In this document: positions 9,240-20,073 of the stretch, piece after piece
Layout of the letters: each line of letters opens with the position of its first letter
Position numbering within the stretch: position 1 is the stretch's first letter
Assembly (NCBI RefSeq): GCF_910577135.1
Contig: NZ_CAJTLL010000003.1
Span: 107,427 to 171,426 of the forward strand
Length of the DNA stretch: 64,000 nt
Origin: an uncultured Helicobacter sp.
GTDB taxonomy: Bacteria; Campylobacterota; Campylobacteria; Campylobacterales; Helicobacteraceae
Direction: 5' to 3'
The notes under the pieces: generated by a model
The model's input: the letters and a program-made list of their open reading frames with translations, nothing else
Databases searched by the model: none
Told to the model about the DNA's origin: nothing
Made by a program: the position numbers and the translations under genes

Positions 9240-10685
9240 TTAGCCGTGATAATTGGGGGCTTCTTTGGTAATATCTACATCGTGCACGTGAGATTCCCTC
9301 AATCCCGCAGAAGTAATCTCTACAAATTCCGCCCTCTCCCATAATGTAGGAATATCCTTACTCCCTAGATAGCCCATTGATGACTTCAGCCCACCCACGA
9401 GCTGATGCACCACATCGCCGACCTTGCCTCGATATGGCACTCGCCCCTCCACGCCTTCAGGCACAAGCTTATCCTGTGCTGTGCCTTCTTGGAAATACCT
9501 ATCCGCACTGCCCCTTGTCATCGCCCCCATACTTCCCATACCACGATAACCTTTATATTGTCTGCCTTGATAGATGATTAAATCTCCTGGGGATTCTTCT
9601 GTGCCAGCAATGAGGCTGCCTATCATCACACTTGAAGCCCCTACGGCTATGGCTTTAGCAATATCACCTGAATACTTTATACCTCCATCGGCGATAATAG
9701 GTACATTGTGCTGCTTTGCCACTTGTGCGCACGCATCAATTGCAGAAATTTGAGGCATACCCACACCCGCCACAATCCGCGTAGTGCAAATGCTACCCGG
9801 TCCTATGCCTACCTTTACCGCGTCTGCTCCTGCATTGATTAAATCCCTTGTAGCTTCAGCTGTTACGACATTACCTACGATAACATCAATCACAAGTTTA
9901 GATTTAATCTTTTCTAATGTTTTAATCGCATTGACAGAATGCCCGTGTGCACAATCTAACACAAGCACATCAGCCCCTGCATCAGTGACTGCTTCAGCCC
10001 TCTCAAACTGCTTCACTCCAATAGCCGCGCCCACCTTTAGCCGCCCAAAGCTATCCTTGCAAGAGTTTGGGTATTCTATACGTTTTTGAATATCTTTAAT
10101 GGTGATAAGCCCTTTAAGCGTGTAGTTTTCATCGACAATAGGGAGCTTTTCGATTCTATTTTTGTGCATAATCTCCTTTGCCTCTTCTAAAGTCGTGCCA
10201 ACCTTAGCCGTTACAAGAGAATCTTTTGTCATCAAATCACCCACGAGTTTATTCAAATCGTGTTCAAATCGCACATCGCGGTTTGTTAAGATGCCAATGA
10301 GTTTGCCATACTCATCGACAACAGGTACACCTGAAATCTTATAATTATCTGTAATCGCCTTAGCATCGGCTAATGTACTATCCGCACGTATATAGATAGG
10401 ATCGACAATCACACCGCTTTCGCTCTTTTTCACACGTTTAATCTGCTCGACTTGAGAGGCAATATCCATATTTTTATGGATAATCCCAATCCCCCCTAAT
10501 CGCGCCATCGCAATGGCTGTGCGATATTCTGTAACTGTATCCATCGCCGCACTCACAAGGGGAATATTAAGGGCAATATTCTTGCTTAACATCGTTTGGG
10601 TATTGACTTCTTGGGGCAATATCTGCGAATATGCAGGGACAAGCAAGACATCTTCAAATGTAAGAGCTTTTTGCGTAATTTTCAT
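9240..10685 (-). CDS. guaB: IMP dehydrogenase
   Basis: Oxidises IMP to XMP with NAD, the committed step of GMP synthesis. At 481 residues it has the expected TIM-barrel core interrupted by a pair of CBS domains (around residues 90-210: [20 protein letters not shown] and [20 protein letters not shown]). The catalytic loop [13 protein letters not shown] carries the active-site cysteine, and the flap has [10 protein letters not shown]. No deletions are seen. It is in a minus-strand series gatA-guaB-xseB-fliR with short gaps. Confidence 0.98.
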   Translation of the reverse strand: MKITQKALTFEDVLLVPAYSQILPQEVNTQTMLSKNIALNIPLVSAAMDTVTEYRTAIAMARLGGIGIIHKNMDIASQVEQIKRVKKSESGVIVDPIYIRADSTLADAKAITDNYKISGVPVVDEYGKLIGILTNRDVRFEHDLNKLVGDLMTKDSLVTAKVGTTLEEAKEIMHKNRIEKLPIVDENYTLKGLITIKDIQKRIEYPNSCKDSFGRLKVGAAIGVKQFERAEAVTDAGADVLVLDCAHGHSVNAIKTLEKIKSKLVIDVIVGNVVTAEATRDLINAGADAVKVGIGPGSICTTRIVAGVGMPQISAIDACAQVAKQHNVPIIADGGIKYSGDIAKAIAVGASSVMIGSLIAGTEESPGDLIIYQGRQYKGYRGMGSMGAMTRGSADRYFQEGTAQDKLVPEGVEGRVPYRGKVGDVVHQLVGGLKSSMGYLGSKDIPTLWERAEFVEITSAGLRESHVHDVDITKEAPNYHG

Positions 10686-10697
10686 TTCTTAACTCCT

Positions 10698-12038
10698 TTA
10701 AGCAAGTGCTTTTTCTAATCCATAAGCAGCATTAAGGATTATCTGCTCCTTAAATTTTGCGCCAATAAGCTGCATACCTATGCTTAAACCATTTTCATCT
10801 TTATCTACAGGCATACATAATGCCGGTAATCCCGCTAGATTTACCCCAATAGTATAAATATCACTTAAATACATCTCTAAGGGAGAATGCGACGCGCCAA
10901 ATTTAGGAGCGACACTAGGGGCGATAGGCAGTAAAATCGCATCGCATTCATTGAGAATCCCCTCATATTCTGCACAAATCTTTTGCCGCACTTGCTGGGC
11001 TTTAAGATAATAAGCATCATAATATCCGCTGCTTAAAACAAAGCTTCCTAACAAAATACGACGTTTGACTTCCTCGCCAAAATAAGCCGAGCGAGTATTA
11101 AAATACACATCTTTGAGATTATCTCCTTGAGCACGACTCCCATAGCGAATCCCATCAAAACGCGCGAGATTCGAGCTTGCCTCTGCTGTGCAGATAATAT
11201 AATAGGTAGAGATATGATAGCGCGTATCAAGCATAGATTTTTCCACAATGCTATGCCCCATAGATTCTAAGACTTTAATGCTTTGATAATAGGCTTTTTG
11301 CACTTGTGGTGTAGCGTCTTTTAAAAAATCTTTTAGCACGGCGATTTTATAACGTGCATTAGAATCTAAGTCTTTGAAGGTATTAAGGGACGGGAGACTA
11401 GCACTTGTCGAATCTCTCTTGTCATATCCACTAATGGCATCAAGGAGCAATGCCGCATCTTCTATATTTTGCGTGATAGGTCCTATTTGGTCTAGGCTTG
11501 AGCTATATGCCACTAAACCATAGCGGCTTACTCGCCCATAGCTTGGCTTTAACCCTACACAGCCGCAGTATCCTGCTGGTTGGCGGATCGAACCTCCTGT
11601 ATCGCTCCCTAATGACGCGATGGCAATCCCTGCTGCCACAGCTGCCGCACTTCCTCCACTGCTGCCACCGGGCACTCGCGAGGTGTCAAGGGGATTTTTC
11701 ACCCTTCCATAGCAGCTCGATTCGCTCGTGCTACCCATTGCAAATTCGTCCATATTCGCACGTCCAAAAGCACACATTCTATTCTCGTGCAATCGCGTGA
11801 TTACGTGTGCGTTATATGGGGAAATATAGCCTTTTAGAATCTTACTCGCACAAGTAATCTCCCAACCTTTCACATTAATATTATCTTTAATGAGGATAGG
11901 CACACCGCTACCACTCTCTATAATCTCGCCAATATAGGCGTTAAGTTCTATCTTTTCTTTTGCCTTTTGTATAAGAGAGGCTTTTATCTCCTTGAGTTCG
12001 CCCTCGCTTTTGTTTAACGCTTCTTTAAGTGTTATCAT
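10698..12038 (-). CDS. gatA: Aspartyl/glutamyl-tRNA(Asn/Gln) amidotransferase subunit A
   Basis: The amidase subunit that releases ammonia from glutamine for transamidation of misacylated tRNAs, needed because this group lacks a standard GlnRS/AsnRS set. Amidase-signature features: the lysine in [13 protein letters not shown], and the Ser-cisSer-Lys region in [17 protein letters not shown] followed by [17 protein letters not shown]. At 446 residues the protein is slightly short but in the family range. gatB and gatC are not beside it, as is common in Helicobacter. It precedes guaB by 12 bases. Confidence 0.96.
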   Translation of the reverse strand: MITLKEALNKSEGELKEIKASLIQKAKEKIELNAYIGEIIESGSGVPILIKDNINVKGWEITCASKILKGYISPYNAHVITRLHENRMCAFGRANMDEFAMGSTSESSCYGRVKNPLDTSRVPGGSSGGSAAAVAAGIAIASLGSDTGGSIRQPAGYCGCVGLKPSYGRVSRYGLVAYSSSLDQIGPITQNIEDAALLLDAISGYDKRDSTSASLPSLNTFKDLDSNARYKIAVLKDFLKDATPQVQKAYYQSIKVLESMGHSIVEKSMLDTRYHISTYYIICTAEASSNLARFDGIRYGSRAQGDNLKDVYFNTRSAYFGEEVKRRILLGSFVLSSGYYDAYYLKAQQVRQKICAEYEGILNECDAILLPIAPSVAPKFGASHSPLEMYLSDIYTIGVNLAGLPALCMPVDKDENGLSIGMQLIGAKFKEQIILNAAYGLEKALA

Positions 12039-12088
12039 ACTCGCTCCTTATTAAGCCTAAAATTATAGAATCTTCTTGCTTTAAACAA

Positions 12089-13168
12089 CTATAAACATTC
12101 ATAAACCTTTTTGATAAAGGATAATTGCGAAGTGGTATGCAAAAGTAGCATATCAGCTAATACGAGCGCTACCATCGCCTTAGCCACTACACTGCCACGC
12201 ACTGCCACGCAAGGATCGTGCCGTCCTTTGATATGGCATATTTGCTCCTCACCTTGTGTATCGAGCGTTTGTTGTGGGATAAAAATGCTCGGCGTGGGCT
12301 TAAAATAGGCCTTTAGCAAAAGTGTATTGCCATTGCTAATACCGCCTAAAATGCCCCCGCTGTGATTACTCATAAAGCCCTCTTTGCTCATCTCATCATT
12401 ATGCTCATTGCCATATTGCATACTTGAACGCACCCCATCGCCAATTTCTACCGCTTTGATAGCATTAAGCCCCATTAATGCTGCCCCTAGCGCCCCATCT
12501 AAGCGATGATAAAGCGGCTCACCTAATCCCGCAAGAATGCCCTCTGCACGGATAAATGCCACTCCACCAATGCTATTGTGCATCTTTTTAGCCTTTTCAA
12601 TCAATGCCTTTTGTGCTGTTTCACACGTTTTATCCAATGCAAAAATATCACTTTGCTTTGCATAGCTAAAATCATATTGTGTCGCACTAATATCGCCAAT
12701 AGCATAGATTCCACTCTCTACCTTAATATTGCATTCTTTAAGGAGCATTTGCGCGATAGCTCCTGCGGCTACCCTCGCTGCACTCTCACGTGCGGAGCTA
12801 CGCCCTCCACCGCGATAATCCCTAATGCCATATTTTTTAAAATATGTATAATCAGCGTGTCCGGGGCGGAAAATGTCTTTAATATTTGCATAATCACTGC
12901 TCTTACTAGAAGTATTGGCTATCCATAGTCCTATGGGTGCACCTGTGCTTACCCCATCAAACACTCCGCTTAGAATCTGCACTTTGTCTGGCTCTTTACG
13001 TTGTGTGCTATACGCATTGCGTCCGGGTGCACGCTCACACATAGCAGATTCTAAAAATGCTTCATCAATGTATAATCCCGCAGGCACACCATCAATCACG
13101 CAGCCTATGCCCTCGCCGTGAGATTCCCCAAAAGTACTTACACGAAATGCCACTCCAAAGGTATTCAT
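12089..13168 (-). CDS. aroC: Chorismate synthase
   Basis: The final enzyme of the shikimate pathway: converts EPSP to chorismate using reduced FMN. The N-terminus [20 protein letters not shown] is the first family signature; the second, [19 protein letters not shown], and the C-terminal [18 protein letters not shown] block are present. The length of 359 is normal. The start overlaps the end of rnc by 4 bp (13165-13168), giving the coupled order TPR protein-rnhA-rnc-aroC, an arrangement I recall as conserved in Helicobacter. Confidence 0.97.
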   Translation of the reverse strand: MNTFGVAFRVSTFGESHGEGIGCVIDGVPAGLYIDEAFLESAMCERAPGRNAYSTQRKEPDKVQILSGVFDGVSTGAPIGLWIANTSSKSSDYANIKDIFRPGHADYTYFKKYGIRDYRGGGRSSARESAARVAAGAIAQMLLKECNIKVESGIYAIGDISATQYDFSYAKQSDIFALDKTCETAQKALIEKAKKMHNSIGGVAFIRAEGILAGLGEPLYHRLDGALGAALMGLNAIKAVEIGDGVRSSMQYGNEHNDEMSKEGFMSNHSGGILGGISNGNTLLLKAYFKPTPSIFIPQQTLDTQGEEQICHIKGRHDPCVAVRGSVVAKAMVALVLADMLLLHTTSQLSFIKKVYECL

Positions 13169-13878
13169 TTAGGCTCCTTAATATGAGTTTCTTGTAAAAT
13201 CTTTTCATAAGCAATTTGTGCGCATTTTTGTTGGGCTTCTTTTTTTGAATGCCCTATTTCACGTGCATATTCTATGCCACGGATATGAAGTGCAATCTCA
13301 AAGACTTTTCTATGATCAGGACCATTTTGACCAATAAGCGTATAAGTGGGCACTTCGTGAAATAATGCTTGGGTAATCTCTTGCAGGGCAGTTTTATAAT
13401 CTGTAAAGAGTGAGGGCAAATCAATTTTTGCATAGTTTGATTCAAGGAGATGATAAACAATTTTACTAAGATATCGAAGATGAGATTCTAAATAAATAGC
13501 TCCCATAAGAGCTTCAAACGCATTTGAGAGAATAGAATCTCTCTCTCGTCCATTATTATTCTCTTCAGCTTGTGAAATATAAATAAAATCACCTAGATTA
13601 ATAGATTTAGCAAGCCTCATAAAACCCGTTTCATTTACAATACAAGCACGAAGCTTGCTTAGCTCTCCCTCTCTAGCACGAGGCAATTTTTTAAATAGAT
13701 ATTCTCCCACAAGCAAGTCCAGCACCGCATCACCTAGAAATTCTAGCCGCTCATTATTATAGGGCTTTTTGCAACTTTTATGTGTGAGGGCTTCAAGTAA
13801 AAGTCTTTTGTTTTTAAAATGATAGCCAATTGTATTTTCAAGCAAATACGAATCTTTAGGTAATCTTATATTGGTCAT
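13165..13878 (-). CDS. rnc: Ribonuclease III
   Basis: Double-strand-specific RNase for rRNA and mRNA processing (237 residues). The signature [20 protein letters not shown] lies near residues 40-60, with the second acidic group in [17 protein letters not shown]-terminal dsRNA-binding domain follows ([11 protein letters not shown], then [20 protein letters not shown]). The gene overlaps both neighbours by four bases, so expression is coupled to rnhA upstream and aroC downstream. Confidence 0.97.
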   Translation of the reverse strand: MTNIRLPKDSYLLENTIGYHFKNKRLLLEALTHKSCKKPYNNERLEFLGDAVLDLLVGEYLFKKLPRAREGELSKLRACIVNETGFMRLAKSINLGDFIYISQAEENNNGRERDSILSNAFEALMGAIYLESHLRYLSKIVYHLLESNYAKIDLPSLFTDYKTALQEITQALFHEVPTYTLIGQNGPDHRKVFEIALHIRGIEYAREIGHSKKEAQQKCAQIAYEKILQETHIKEPK

Positions 13879-14309
13879 ATATCTCCTTTATTAAGAAATG
13901 CTTGAGCAGATTGTTTAGCGAGTTTATCGCAAAGCTCATTTTGTGGCACACCCGCGTGGGCTTTCACCCAATGCGCGATGACTTGATGGGGCATAGCAGC
14001 TTGTATATAACTTTGCCATAAATCAGGATTCTTTACATCTTTGAACTGCTTTGCCACCCATTTTGTGAGCCACTCATTAATGCCATTACACACATAGCGG
14101 GAATCGCTATATAAATGCACGATGCACGGCTCTTTGAGTGCTTTAAGAGATTCTATAACAGCTAAAAGCTCCATACGATTATTCGTCGTATGAGGTTCTC
14201 CGCCGGTAAGAATCTTCTGTTTATCCCCAAAAGAAAGAATTCCGCACCAGCCGCCTGCGCCGGGATTCCCAAGTGCGCTTCCATCACAATATAGGGTAAC
14301 TTGCTTCAT
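13875..14309 (-). CDS. rnhA: Ribonuclease HI
   Basis: Degrades RNA in RNA-DNA hybrids. I start at ATG 14309, which gives 144 residues beginning [17 protein letters not shown]; the reading frame stays open further upstream but that part overlaps the TPR gene and does not resemble RNase H. Catalytic acidic residues are seen in [14 protein letters not shown] and LYSDSRYV, with the last in the [15 protein letters not shown] region. The proper start overlaps the end of the TPR gene by 26 bp. Confidence 0.95.
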   Translation of the reverse strand: MKQVTLYCDGSALGNPGAGGWCGILSFGDKQKILTGGEPHTTNNRMELLAVIESLKALKEPCIVHLYSDSRYVCNGINEWLTKWVAKQFKDVKNPDLWQSYIQAAMPHQVIAHWVKAHAGVPQNELCDKLAKQSAQAFLNKGDI

Positions 14310-15363
14310 TATCAATCTTTCGTATTTTACACAGAACATCACTATTAAGCAATTCTCCACAATGCGAACATCGCGCATTTTCAAAAGGAAAGATATGTTT
14401 ACAGCTATGGCAGCGATATTCAAAGTCTAAATCCACTGCCAAAGCGGAATACTGCTTTAAGATTCTCATATTTTCTAGCTCAAACATACTGCAACTTTGA
14501 TTATCCACTATCCAGCCTTTTGCACGATACACATCAGCAATCTCCTTGTGTGTGATAGATTCTAGTGGCACATCTACCCTCTCAAACTGCCATAAAATAT
14601 CAAGCAATTTTGCTATATTGTGGCTTTTTAGCACTTCTTCCCAAAAAAGCGAGTGGTTGGTATCTTTGAAAAATGCAAGAATAATCCTCTCAAGCTTTGG
14701 TTCTTTATCTTTCATCTTAGATAATTTGCTTATCTTGCTTGCAAGAGGTATATTATGGCTATTAATTAATAATAATGTGTGGAGATATAACTTATTTAGC
14801 CCAATAGCATAAAAAAACCGCTCATTTCTGCTTGAAGGATCATTTTCATAAATCTCCTCAATACACTCAAGTGCGTCAATGGCATTTTCATACTCATTCA
14901 AACGCTCATAGGTTTTTAGCAGATAAATCAGCACTTGTGGATTTTTAGGATAATTTTTAAGAATCTCCAAAAAAATATTTTTTGCCCTTTGCAAGAATCC
15001 AGCGGCATAATAGGCACTCCCAAGATTCTGTAATATTTCAACCTTTGACTTAGCGCCCTCTTTAGAATGCTCTAAATTTTCCAAAATACTTAGATAAATC
15101 TTAATAGCTTCTTGCGTATCGCCACTTTGGATATAGGCATTGGCGATAAATTGCAAGGTGGGGATAGGATTTTGAGAAAGCCTAAGAAACTCCTCTACAC
15201 CCTCTCTAAGCCCTATAAACTCATAGGATTTTGCAAGATTTTTAAGGGAAGTTTCTTTTTGTCTTTCTTTGTAACGATTGCGGTAGTAATCAAGCAGAAT
15301 TGCTATTGCAACAATACTAACAAGTATAACAATACCAACAAGTGGGTCAGTATAAGAAAACAT
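14284..15363 (-). CDS. Membrane-anchored TPR protein with C-terminal zinc ribbon (LapB-like layout)
   Basis: The 359-residue protein has one N-terminal transmembrane helix (residues about 8-26, GIVILVSIVAIAILLDYY). A TPR solenoid follows (ANAYIQSGDTQEAIKIYLSI, NLGSAYYAAGFLQRAKNIF, LLKTYERLNEYENAIDALEC). It ends in a rubredoxin-like metal site, CHSCKHIFPFENARCSHC. This order (membrane helix, TPRs, rubredoxin module) is that of LapB/YciM, which controls LpxC turnover in enterobacteria. Sequence identity to LapB seems low, so the function is inferred from architecture only. It lies directly upstream of rnhA and after a SurA-like chaperone gene (three-base gap), suggesting an envelope role. Confidence 0.7.
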   Translation of the reverse strand: MFSYTDPLVGIVILVSIVAIAILLDYYRNRYKERQKETSLKNLAKSYEFIGLREGVEEFLRLSQNPIPTLQFIANAYIQSGDTQEAIKIYLSILENLEHSKEGAKSKVEILQNLGSAYYAAGFLQRAKNIFLEILKNYPKNPQVLIYLLKTYERLNEYENAIDALECIEEIYENDPSSRNERFFYAIGLNKLYLHTLLLINSHNIPLASKISKLSKMKDKEPKLERIILAFFKDTNHSLFWEEVLKSHNIAKLLDILWQFERVDVPLESITHKEIADVYRAKGWIVDNQSCSMFELENMRILKQYSALAVDLDFEYRCHSCKHIFPFENARCSHCGELLNSDVLCKIRKIDNEASYPIL

Positions 15364-15365
15364 CG

Positions 15366-16202
15366 CTATTCTCTTAGAGTAATGATATTAGCACTTGAGC
15401 GAATCTTATTAAAATGTTCTTTTATGATACTTTGCTCTTTTTGTGCCATAATTTTTTGACTTACAAGTCCTTTGGCTTCTTCAAAATTAAGTATTTTCTC
15501 ACCTAGCCTCTCTTTTATCAAAAAACTTACATAGCCATTACCTCCTGTGGTGAGCACGGGGGTAAATTCATTATTAGGGGTATGTATGAAGATTTGCGCA
15601 ATTTGCGGAGTGAGAGAAGAGAGTGCGATAGTTTCATTAAACTTCTGCACCCCTTGCACACTTTGCTTGGGCGCACTCATCGCCTTTTCCAAATCAGCTT
15701 CATTTTGTGCAAGATAACGCACCACACTTACTTGTGATGGAACCATAAATTCACTTTTATGATGAGTATAGTATTTGAGCAACTCTTCTTCACTTGAAAT
15801 ACTGATATTAGAAGCGAGGATTCGTTGCATAAGTTCTTTGGTTTGCAACTGCTTTTTGACCTCTGCCCTATATTCCTGTAAGCTCATTCCCTCACGGGTT
15901 ACTTTGCTTAAAAGCCGTTCTTTGCTAAGATTAGCATTTGCAGCAATTAGCGCAATTTCCTCATCAATTTTAAAATCATCTACATTGATTTTAAAACGTT
16001 CGATTTCATCATCTTTTAATCGCTCATTAATTAGAAAGTCAATAGCTGCCTGCCTAGAGATTTTACGTTGTGCCTGCAAAGATTGAATCTCATATAATGT
16101 AATTGCGTGTCCATTCACCCGTAAAGCCACACCAGCGACTATTTCAGCATATATGCTAGCAACACACACACACAACATAAAGCCATAAATGACAAATTTC
16201 AT
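15366..16202 (-). CDS. Periplasmic SurA/PpiC-type folding factor
   Basis: A 278-residue secreted protein with signal peptide MKFVIYGFMLCVCVASIYA. The N-terminal SurA-like region starts ALRVNGHAITLYEI and is rich in helices (DFKIDEEIALIAANANL). A short parvulin-like segment is in the C-terminal half (LTTGGNGYVSFLIKERLG, then FEEAKGLVSQKIMAQK), but the domain looks reduced and may not have isomerase activity. The likely role is chaperoning outer-membrane proteins. Placement directly before the LapB-like TPR gene with a 2-base gap suggests one transcript. The gene name surA is not certain. Confidence 0.72.
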   Translation of the reverse strand: MKFVIYGFMLCVCVASIYAEIVAGVALRVNGHAITLYEIQSLQAQRKISRQAAIDFLINERLKDDEIERFKINVDDFKIDEEIALIAANANLSKERLLSKVTREGMSLQEYRAEVKKQLQTKELMQRILASNISISSEEELLKYYTHHKSEFMVPSQVSVVRYLAQNEADLEKAMSAPKQSVQGVQKFNETIALSSLTPQIAQIFIHTPNNEFTPVLTTGGNGYVSFLIKERLGEKILNFEEAKGLVSQKIMAQKEQSIIKEHFNKIRSSANIITLRE

Positions 16203-16730
16203 TTTTATCCTTTGATATTTGGGTGAGAGATTCTACCATATCAAAGCAACTTCAAGACAATTTAAATATCCTCCACTTAAAGCTTAAATAAGTATTGGAT
16301 AAACGCCCTCACTTTTTGAGAATAACAAAAATGAAAATCTACATTGTCGATTCATAACTTCTAGGAGATAGCTATCCGTTTATGTCGTTTATTTCATAAT
16401 TTATAATCTGCTCTGGCACTTGGCTTTCTGGCATAGGCTTAGAAGCAATAAGACTATATAAGATATTTGCCATACAAAACGCTCAGAGTAACAAAAAATG
16501 GGGGTGGGGATAAAGAAAATTAATATACAAAATTCTATCACGATAATGTAGCCATAAGAATCTAACCTTTAAAACTCACCTAATAAATTTCTAAGGTAAC
16601 GTCTTAGCCATAAACTAATACATTTTGTCCTTACAGAATCTGCCTTATGGCTACATAAATGCGAAAAGGTATTTGCACTGCCCAAGAAAACTATAGAGCA
16701 CGAAGTGTAAAGCGCAGTTATAAGCAAATC
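16203..16730. other. Non-coding stretch with a 13-bp inverted repeat
   Basis: No convincing gene lies in these 528 bases. The one distinct structure is an exact inverted repeat, ATGTAGCCATAAG at 16546-16558 and CTTATGGCTACAT at 16644-16656, separated by 85 bases. There is no transposase nearby, so a degraded miniature element or a structured RNA are both possible. The promoter of the SurA-like gene is expected near the left end; the right end carries the fldA 3' flank. Confidence 0.4.
16546..16656. repeat. 13-bp perfect inverted repeat, 85-bp spacer
   Basis: The arms at 16546-16558 and 16644-16656 are exactly complementary over 13 bases. No T-run follows, so it does not look like a simple terminator. 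Confidence 0.55.
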
Positions 16731-17228
16731 TTAAGCAAAAGCACCTTTGATAGTATTTACCCAATTTTGGATTCTATCATTGCTTAAATCCTCTTGATTC
16801 ACCTCATCGATGATAAGCCCCACGAACTTGCCATTTACCACCGCTTCGCTATCATCATAAGTATAGCCATCTGTGCTTGTTTGCCCAATGATTTTGCCTT
16901 GCTTTGATACTTTTTGATAAATCGCAGCGATACCATTGCAGAATGTATCACTATATACTTCTTGGTCGCCAACGCCCACAAGCGCGATAGTTTTCCCCGC
17001 GAATACCCCCTCATCTAAGCCTGAAAGAAAACTATCCCAATCATCTTGCAAATCACCTGAACCATAAGTAGGTGTAGCCAAAATAAGATTGCTAAAGCCT
17101 TTTATATCATCAGCTTTAGCCTTAGCCACATCAAATACTTCACAATCACCCAATTTATCGGCGATTCTCTGTGCTACTTCTTGTGTCGTGCCACCATCAC
17201 TTCCGTAAAATAAACCAACTTTTTGCAT
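16731..17228 (-). CDS. fldA: Flavodoxin
   Basis: FMN electron carrier, in Helicobacter the acceptor of pyruvate:flavodoxin oxidoreductase. I start at ATG 17228 (165 residues): GGAGAC precedes it by a few bases and MQKVGLFYGSDGGTTQEVA is the classic phosphate-binding loop. The open frame upstream to 17303 is not used. FMN-stacking loops are seen in TPTYGSGDLQDDWDSFL and GVGDQEVYSDTFCNG. It is transcribed away from the TonB receptor gene and appears monocistronic. Confidence 0.96.
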   Translation of the reverse strand: MQKVGLFYGSDGGTTQEVAQRIADKLGDCEVFDVAKAKADDIKGFSNLILATPTYGSGDLQDDWDSFLSGLDEGVFAGKTIALVGVGDQEVYSDTFCNGIAAIYQKVSKQGKIIGQTSTDGYTYDDSEAVVNGKFVGLIIDEVNQEDLSNDRIQNWVNTIKGAFA

Positions 17229-17388
17229 TGTAAGTCTCCTTTTTTTAGTATAGAAATGATAGCTTATAGCAAAAAAGATAATAAAAAGTAAAACTCTCGT
17301 CAATTATAATAAAATAAGAATTATTTTTAATTTTTATTTAAGTATTAAATCTTTAGAATTCATAAAATTTAATTTTAGGGTAAAAAGA

Positions 17389-20073
17389 ATGAAAATAAAT
17401 CCTATCAACTTATCCCTACTTATGCTTGTGTCTCAAGTGGTAATCTATGCCGATGAGGATTCGCAATTAGCGCAAGTCCCCCCTCCCCCCAGAAATATAG
17501 AAGATAAAAGCGATAAAAATACGCAAAGACAAGTCAAACTCTCTACTTCTGTCGTAACTGCTCCCACTGATTTAGAAACCTACCAAAGTGGAGAGACTAT
17601 TAATCAAGAAATGTTAGAGACTAATCCTAGCGGTAATGGAGACATCACAAGCATACTTAGAATCCTTCCCAATGTCCAATATGATAACGCACAGCTAAAA
17701 AGCACCACACCCGGAGAAATCGACCCTGCAAATATTAGCATAAGCGGAGGGCTTTTCTATCAAAATAACTTCCAGCTTGATGGATTTAATATGAATAATG
17801 ATCTAGACCCAGCAGGTGGCACAACAAATGGTCCCGCTGCTTTAAAGAGCGGCAGGAGTCAAGGTTTCAATATCGATACTTCACTTTTAGAATCTGTCTC
17901 TGTGCAAGATTCTAATATCTCTGCAGCCTATGGGCGGTTTACCGGTGGGGTGGTAGAGGCAAATATCCGCAAACCTCGCAATGATGGCTTTCACGGAAAC
18001 ATTAGCTATCAATACACGAGTGATAAATTCACACGATACTTTATCCACGAAAATGCAGAATCTGCCTTTGCCACTTCAAGTGATGAAAACTATCAGCCTC
18101 ATTTCACAAAGCACCTCATCAAAGCAAGTGTGGAGGGCTATATAACAAAAAATTTAGGTTTAATCGGAGCATTTTCCACGACAAGAAGCTATATTCCACT
18201 CAATGCCTATTCCACCATAGCCACTGCTAATACAACCATAACATCAGCAGAAGCTAATACTCAAAGAGAGCAAAAAAGAATAAGTGATAATTACTACCTC
18301 AAAGCCCATTATAATCCCACAGAATCTTTTACTCTAGAAGCAAATATCGGCTATATACCGCAATTTAATACTTATTACAATAATGTTGCTAAAAATAGCT
18401 ACTACACTATGCAAAGCGGTGGTTGGCAAGCAGGGCTAAAGGCTCTATGGGATACGAGTTTAGGACTATGGACAAATAACTTAGGTTATTCACGTTTGCA
18501 AAACTCAAGGCGAAGCGATGCGAGTTATTTTTTTAGTTGGTATGCAAGTAGCGAAAAAAATTGGGCGATAAATTCTGCAGGGAGGGCAGGAGAAGGCGGT
18601 TATGGTGATAATGACCAACTACAAAATACATTAACCTACAAAAGCGATATGGCTTTTGAGCCTTTAGATATATGGAAAACTTCACATACTTTTCGCATAG
18701 GTGGGGAGCTAAGCTATCAAAGCCTTGCAAACAATCGATTGACCGACTATTATGGATTTAGTAACCCTGTAAATACAAATAATATGAATTGTCCTGTTGG
18801 AGCTGATAATTTGGGGCTTTATGCTTGTAGCAATGCTTCTCCTATAACCACCGCTCAATCTTCTTGGAGCGGACAATATTTCAATGCTGTGAATCTTTAT
18901 CTGCCTAAGGGGACATTGGAACTCAATACCTTTTCTTATGGAATTTTTGCAGAAGATGATATAAAGCTTTATTTGCAACAATATGGAGAGATAAATACAC
19001 GATTTGGGCTTAGGCTAGATGGCGATAACTATATGGATAAGCATACTCTAGCCCCTCGATTCTCAATGAATTACACTACACCAGCCAATAGAGCATATAA
19101 AAGCACCTTTATCTTTGGAGCAAATCGCTACTATGGACGCAATTTATTTTCTTATCGACTTTATGACGCACTCTCTACAACTGCAGGAACGTATAATCGC
19201 ACTTCTAGCACAGATGATTGGGTTTTTGCTCCAAATAATAACCGCACTTCTAGCACAAAATTTAGCCAACTCAATGTGCCTTATGATGATGAGCTAATGA
19301 TAGGGATTACACAAAATCTATGGGCTTTTAATGCGACATTGAAATACATTCATAGAGAGGGCAAAGATGAGATAATGAGACGAAGTAGAAGCACTTCAAG
19401 TGGTAATGCCCCTGCTATTGCGGGATATAGCAATACGTATAATTTCTATACCAATGATGGCAGCTCTCAAAGCGATATCATCACCTTCACACTTAATAAT
19501 ATCACACCACTAGAGACTTTTGGGGTGAAACATCACTATTTATTGGCATTTGACTACACGAACACCAAACGCACTTATAATCTTTTTTCTGCAGATGAAG
19601 CATATTTTGATGATAATGATATTGTTTATAATGGAGAGATTATCAAATATCGCAATAGACCTACGGATAACTACACACGTCCTTACACCTTGCGACTGAA
19701 TACCACACATAGCTTTAATATTTGGAAAACTAAATGGCTATGGAATAACTTTTTTAGATATAGAGCGGGATATGAGCGAATGGTGCTACTTACTCGCACG
19801 AGTGCGGGGTATAATCCTAATTATAGCAACCTCCAGCAATATGGCAAAATGCGCTTTCAAGGTGCTTTTACTTGGGATATGCGGATAGGTTTCGATGTCA
19901 ATGTCTATAAGGGCAATACATTATTTATGAATCTTGATATATACAACGTATTGAATACACAAAATATGACGACTACCAGCGGCTCTAATACCCTAGTCTA
20001 TGCTACTAGCACGGCTATCCCTGTCTATGAAGTTGGCAGGCAATTTTGGCTAGAAGTGGGGTATCGGTATTAA
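17389..20073 (+). CDS. TonB-dependent outer-membrane receptor
   Basis: This 894-residue protein has a signal peptide (MKINPINLSLLMLVSQVVIYA) and a proline-rich linker. A plug domain follows (roughly 60-200, with VSVQDSNISAAYGRFTGGVV near its end), then a long beta-barrel ending in an aromatic residue (FWLEVGYRY). I see no clear TonB box. The substrate cannot be read from sequence; iron, haem or nickel complexes are usual in this family. The AT-rich region just upstream (17300-17370) has inverted AATTATT-like segments where Fur or NikR could bind, but no site is convincing. The gene stands alone. Confidence 0.85.
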   Translation: MKINPINLSLLMLVSQVVIYADEDSQLAQVPPPPRNIEDKSDKNTQRQVKLSTSVVTAPTDLETYQSGETINQEMLETNPSGNGDITSILRILPNVQYDNAQLKSTTPGEIDPANISISGGLFYQNNFQLDGFNMNNDLDPAGGTTNGPAALKSGRSQGFNIDTSLLESVSVQDSNISAAYGRFTGGVVEANIRKPRNDGFHGNISYQYTSDKFTRYFIHENAESAFATSSDENYQPHFTKHLIKASVEGYITKNLGLIGAFSTTRSYIPLNAYSTIATANTTITSAEANTQREQKRISDNYYLKAHYNPTESFTLEANIGYIPQFNTYYNNVAKNSYYTMQSGGWQAGLKALWDTSLGLWTNNLGYSRLQNSRRSDASYFFSWYASSEKNWAINSAGRAGEGGYGDNDQLQNTLTYKSDMAFEPLDIWKTSHTFRIGGELSYQSLANNRLTDYYGFSNPVNTNNMNCPVGADNLGLYACSNASPITTAQSSWSGQYFNAVNLYLPKGTLELNTFSYGIFAEDDIKLYLQQYGEINTRFGLRLDGDNYMDKHTLAPRFSMNYTTPANRAYKSTFIFGANRYYGRNLFSYRLYDALSTTAGTYNRTSSTDDWVFAPNNNRTSSTKFSQLNVPYDDELMIGITQNLWAFNATLKYIHREGKDEIMRRSRSTSSGNAPAIAGYSNTYNFYTNDGSSQSDIITFTLNNITPLETFGVKHHYLLAFDYTNTKRTYNLFSADEAYFDDNDIVYNGEIIKYRNRPTDNYTRPYTLRLNTTHSFNIWKTKWLWNNFFRYRAGYERMVLLTRTSAGYNPNYSNLQQYGKMRFQGAFTWDMRIGFDVNVYKGNTLFMNLDIYNVLNTQNMTTTSGSNTLVYATSTAIPVYEVGRQFWLEVGYRY

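Noticed and set aside
13875-14423. Longer RNase HI start at 14423
   Set aside because: The extra 38 residues overlap the TPR gene in another frame and do not resemble RNase H; ATG 14309 gives the normal length.
17300-17370. Definite Fur or NikR box upstream of the TonB receptor
   Set aside because: The region is too AT-rich to separate a true operator from chance; no spacing matched well enough.
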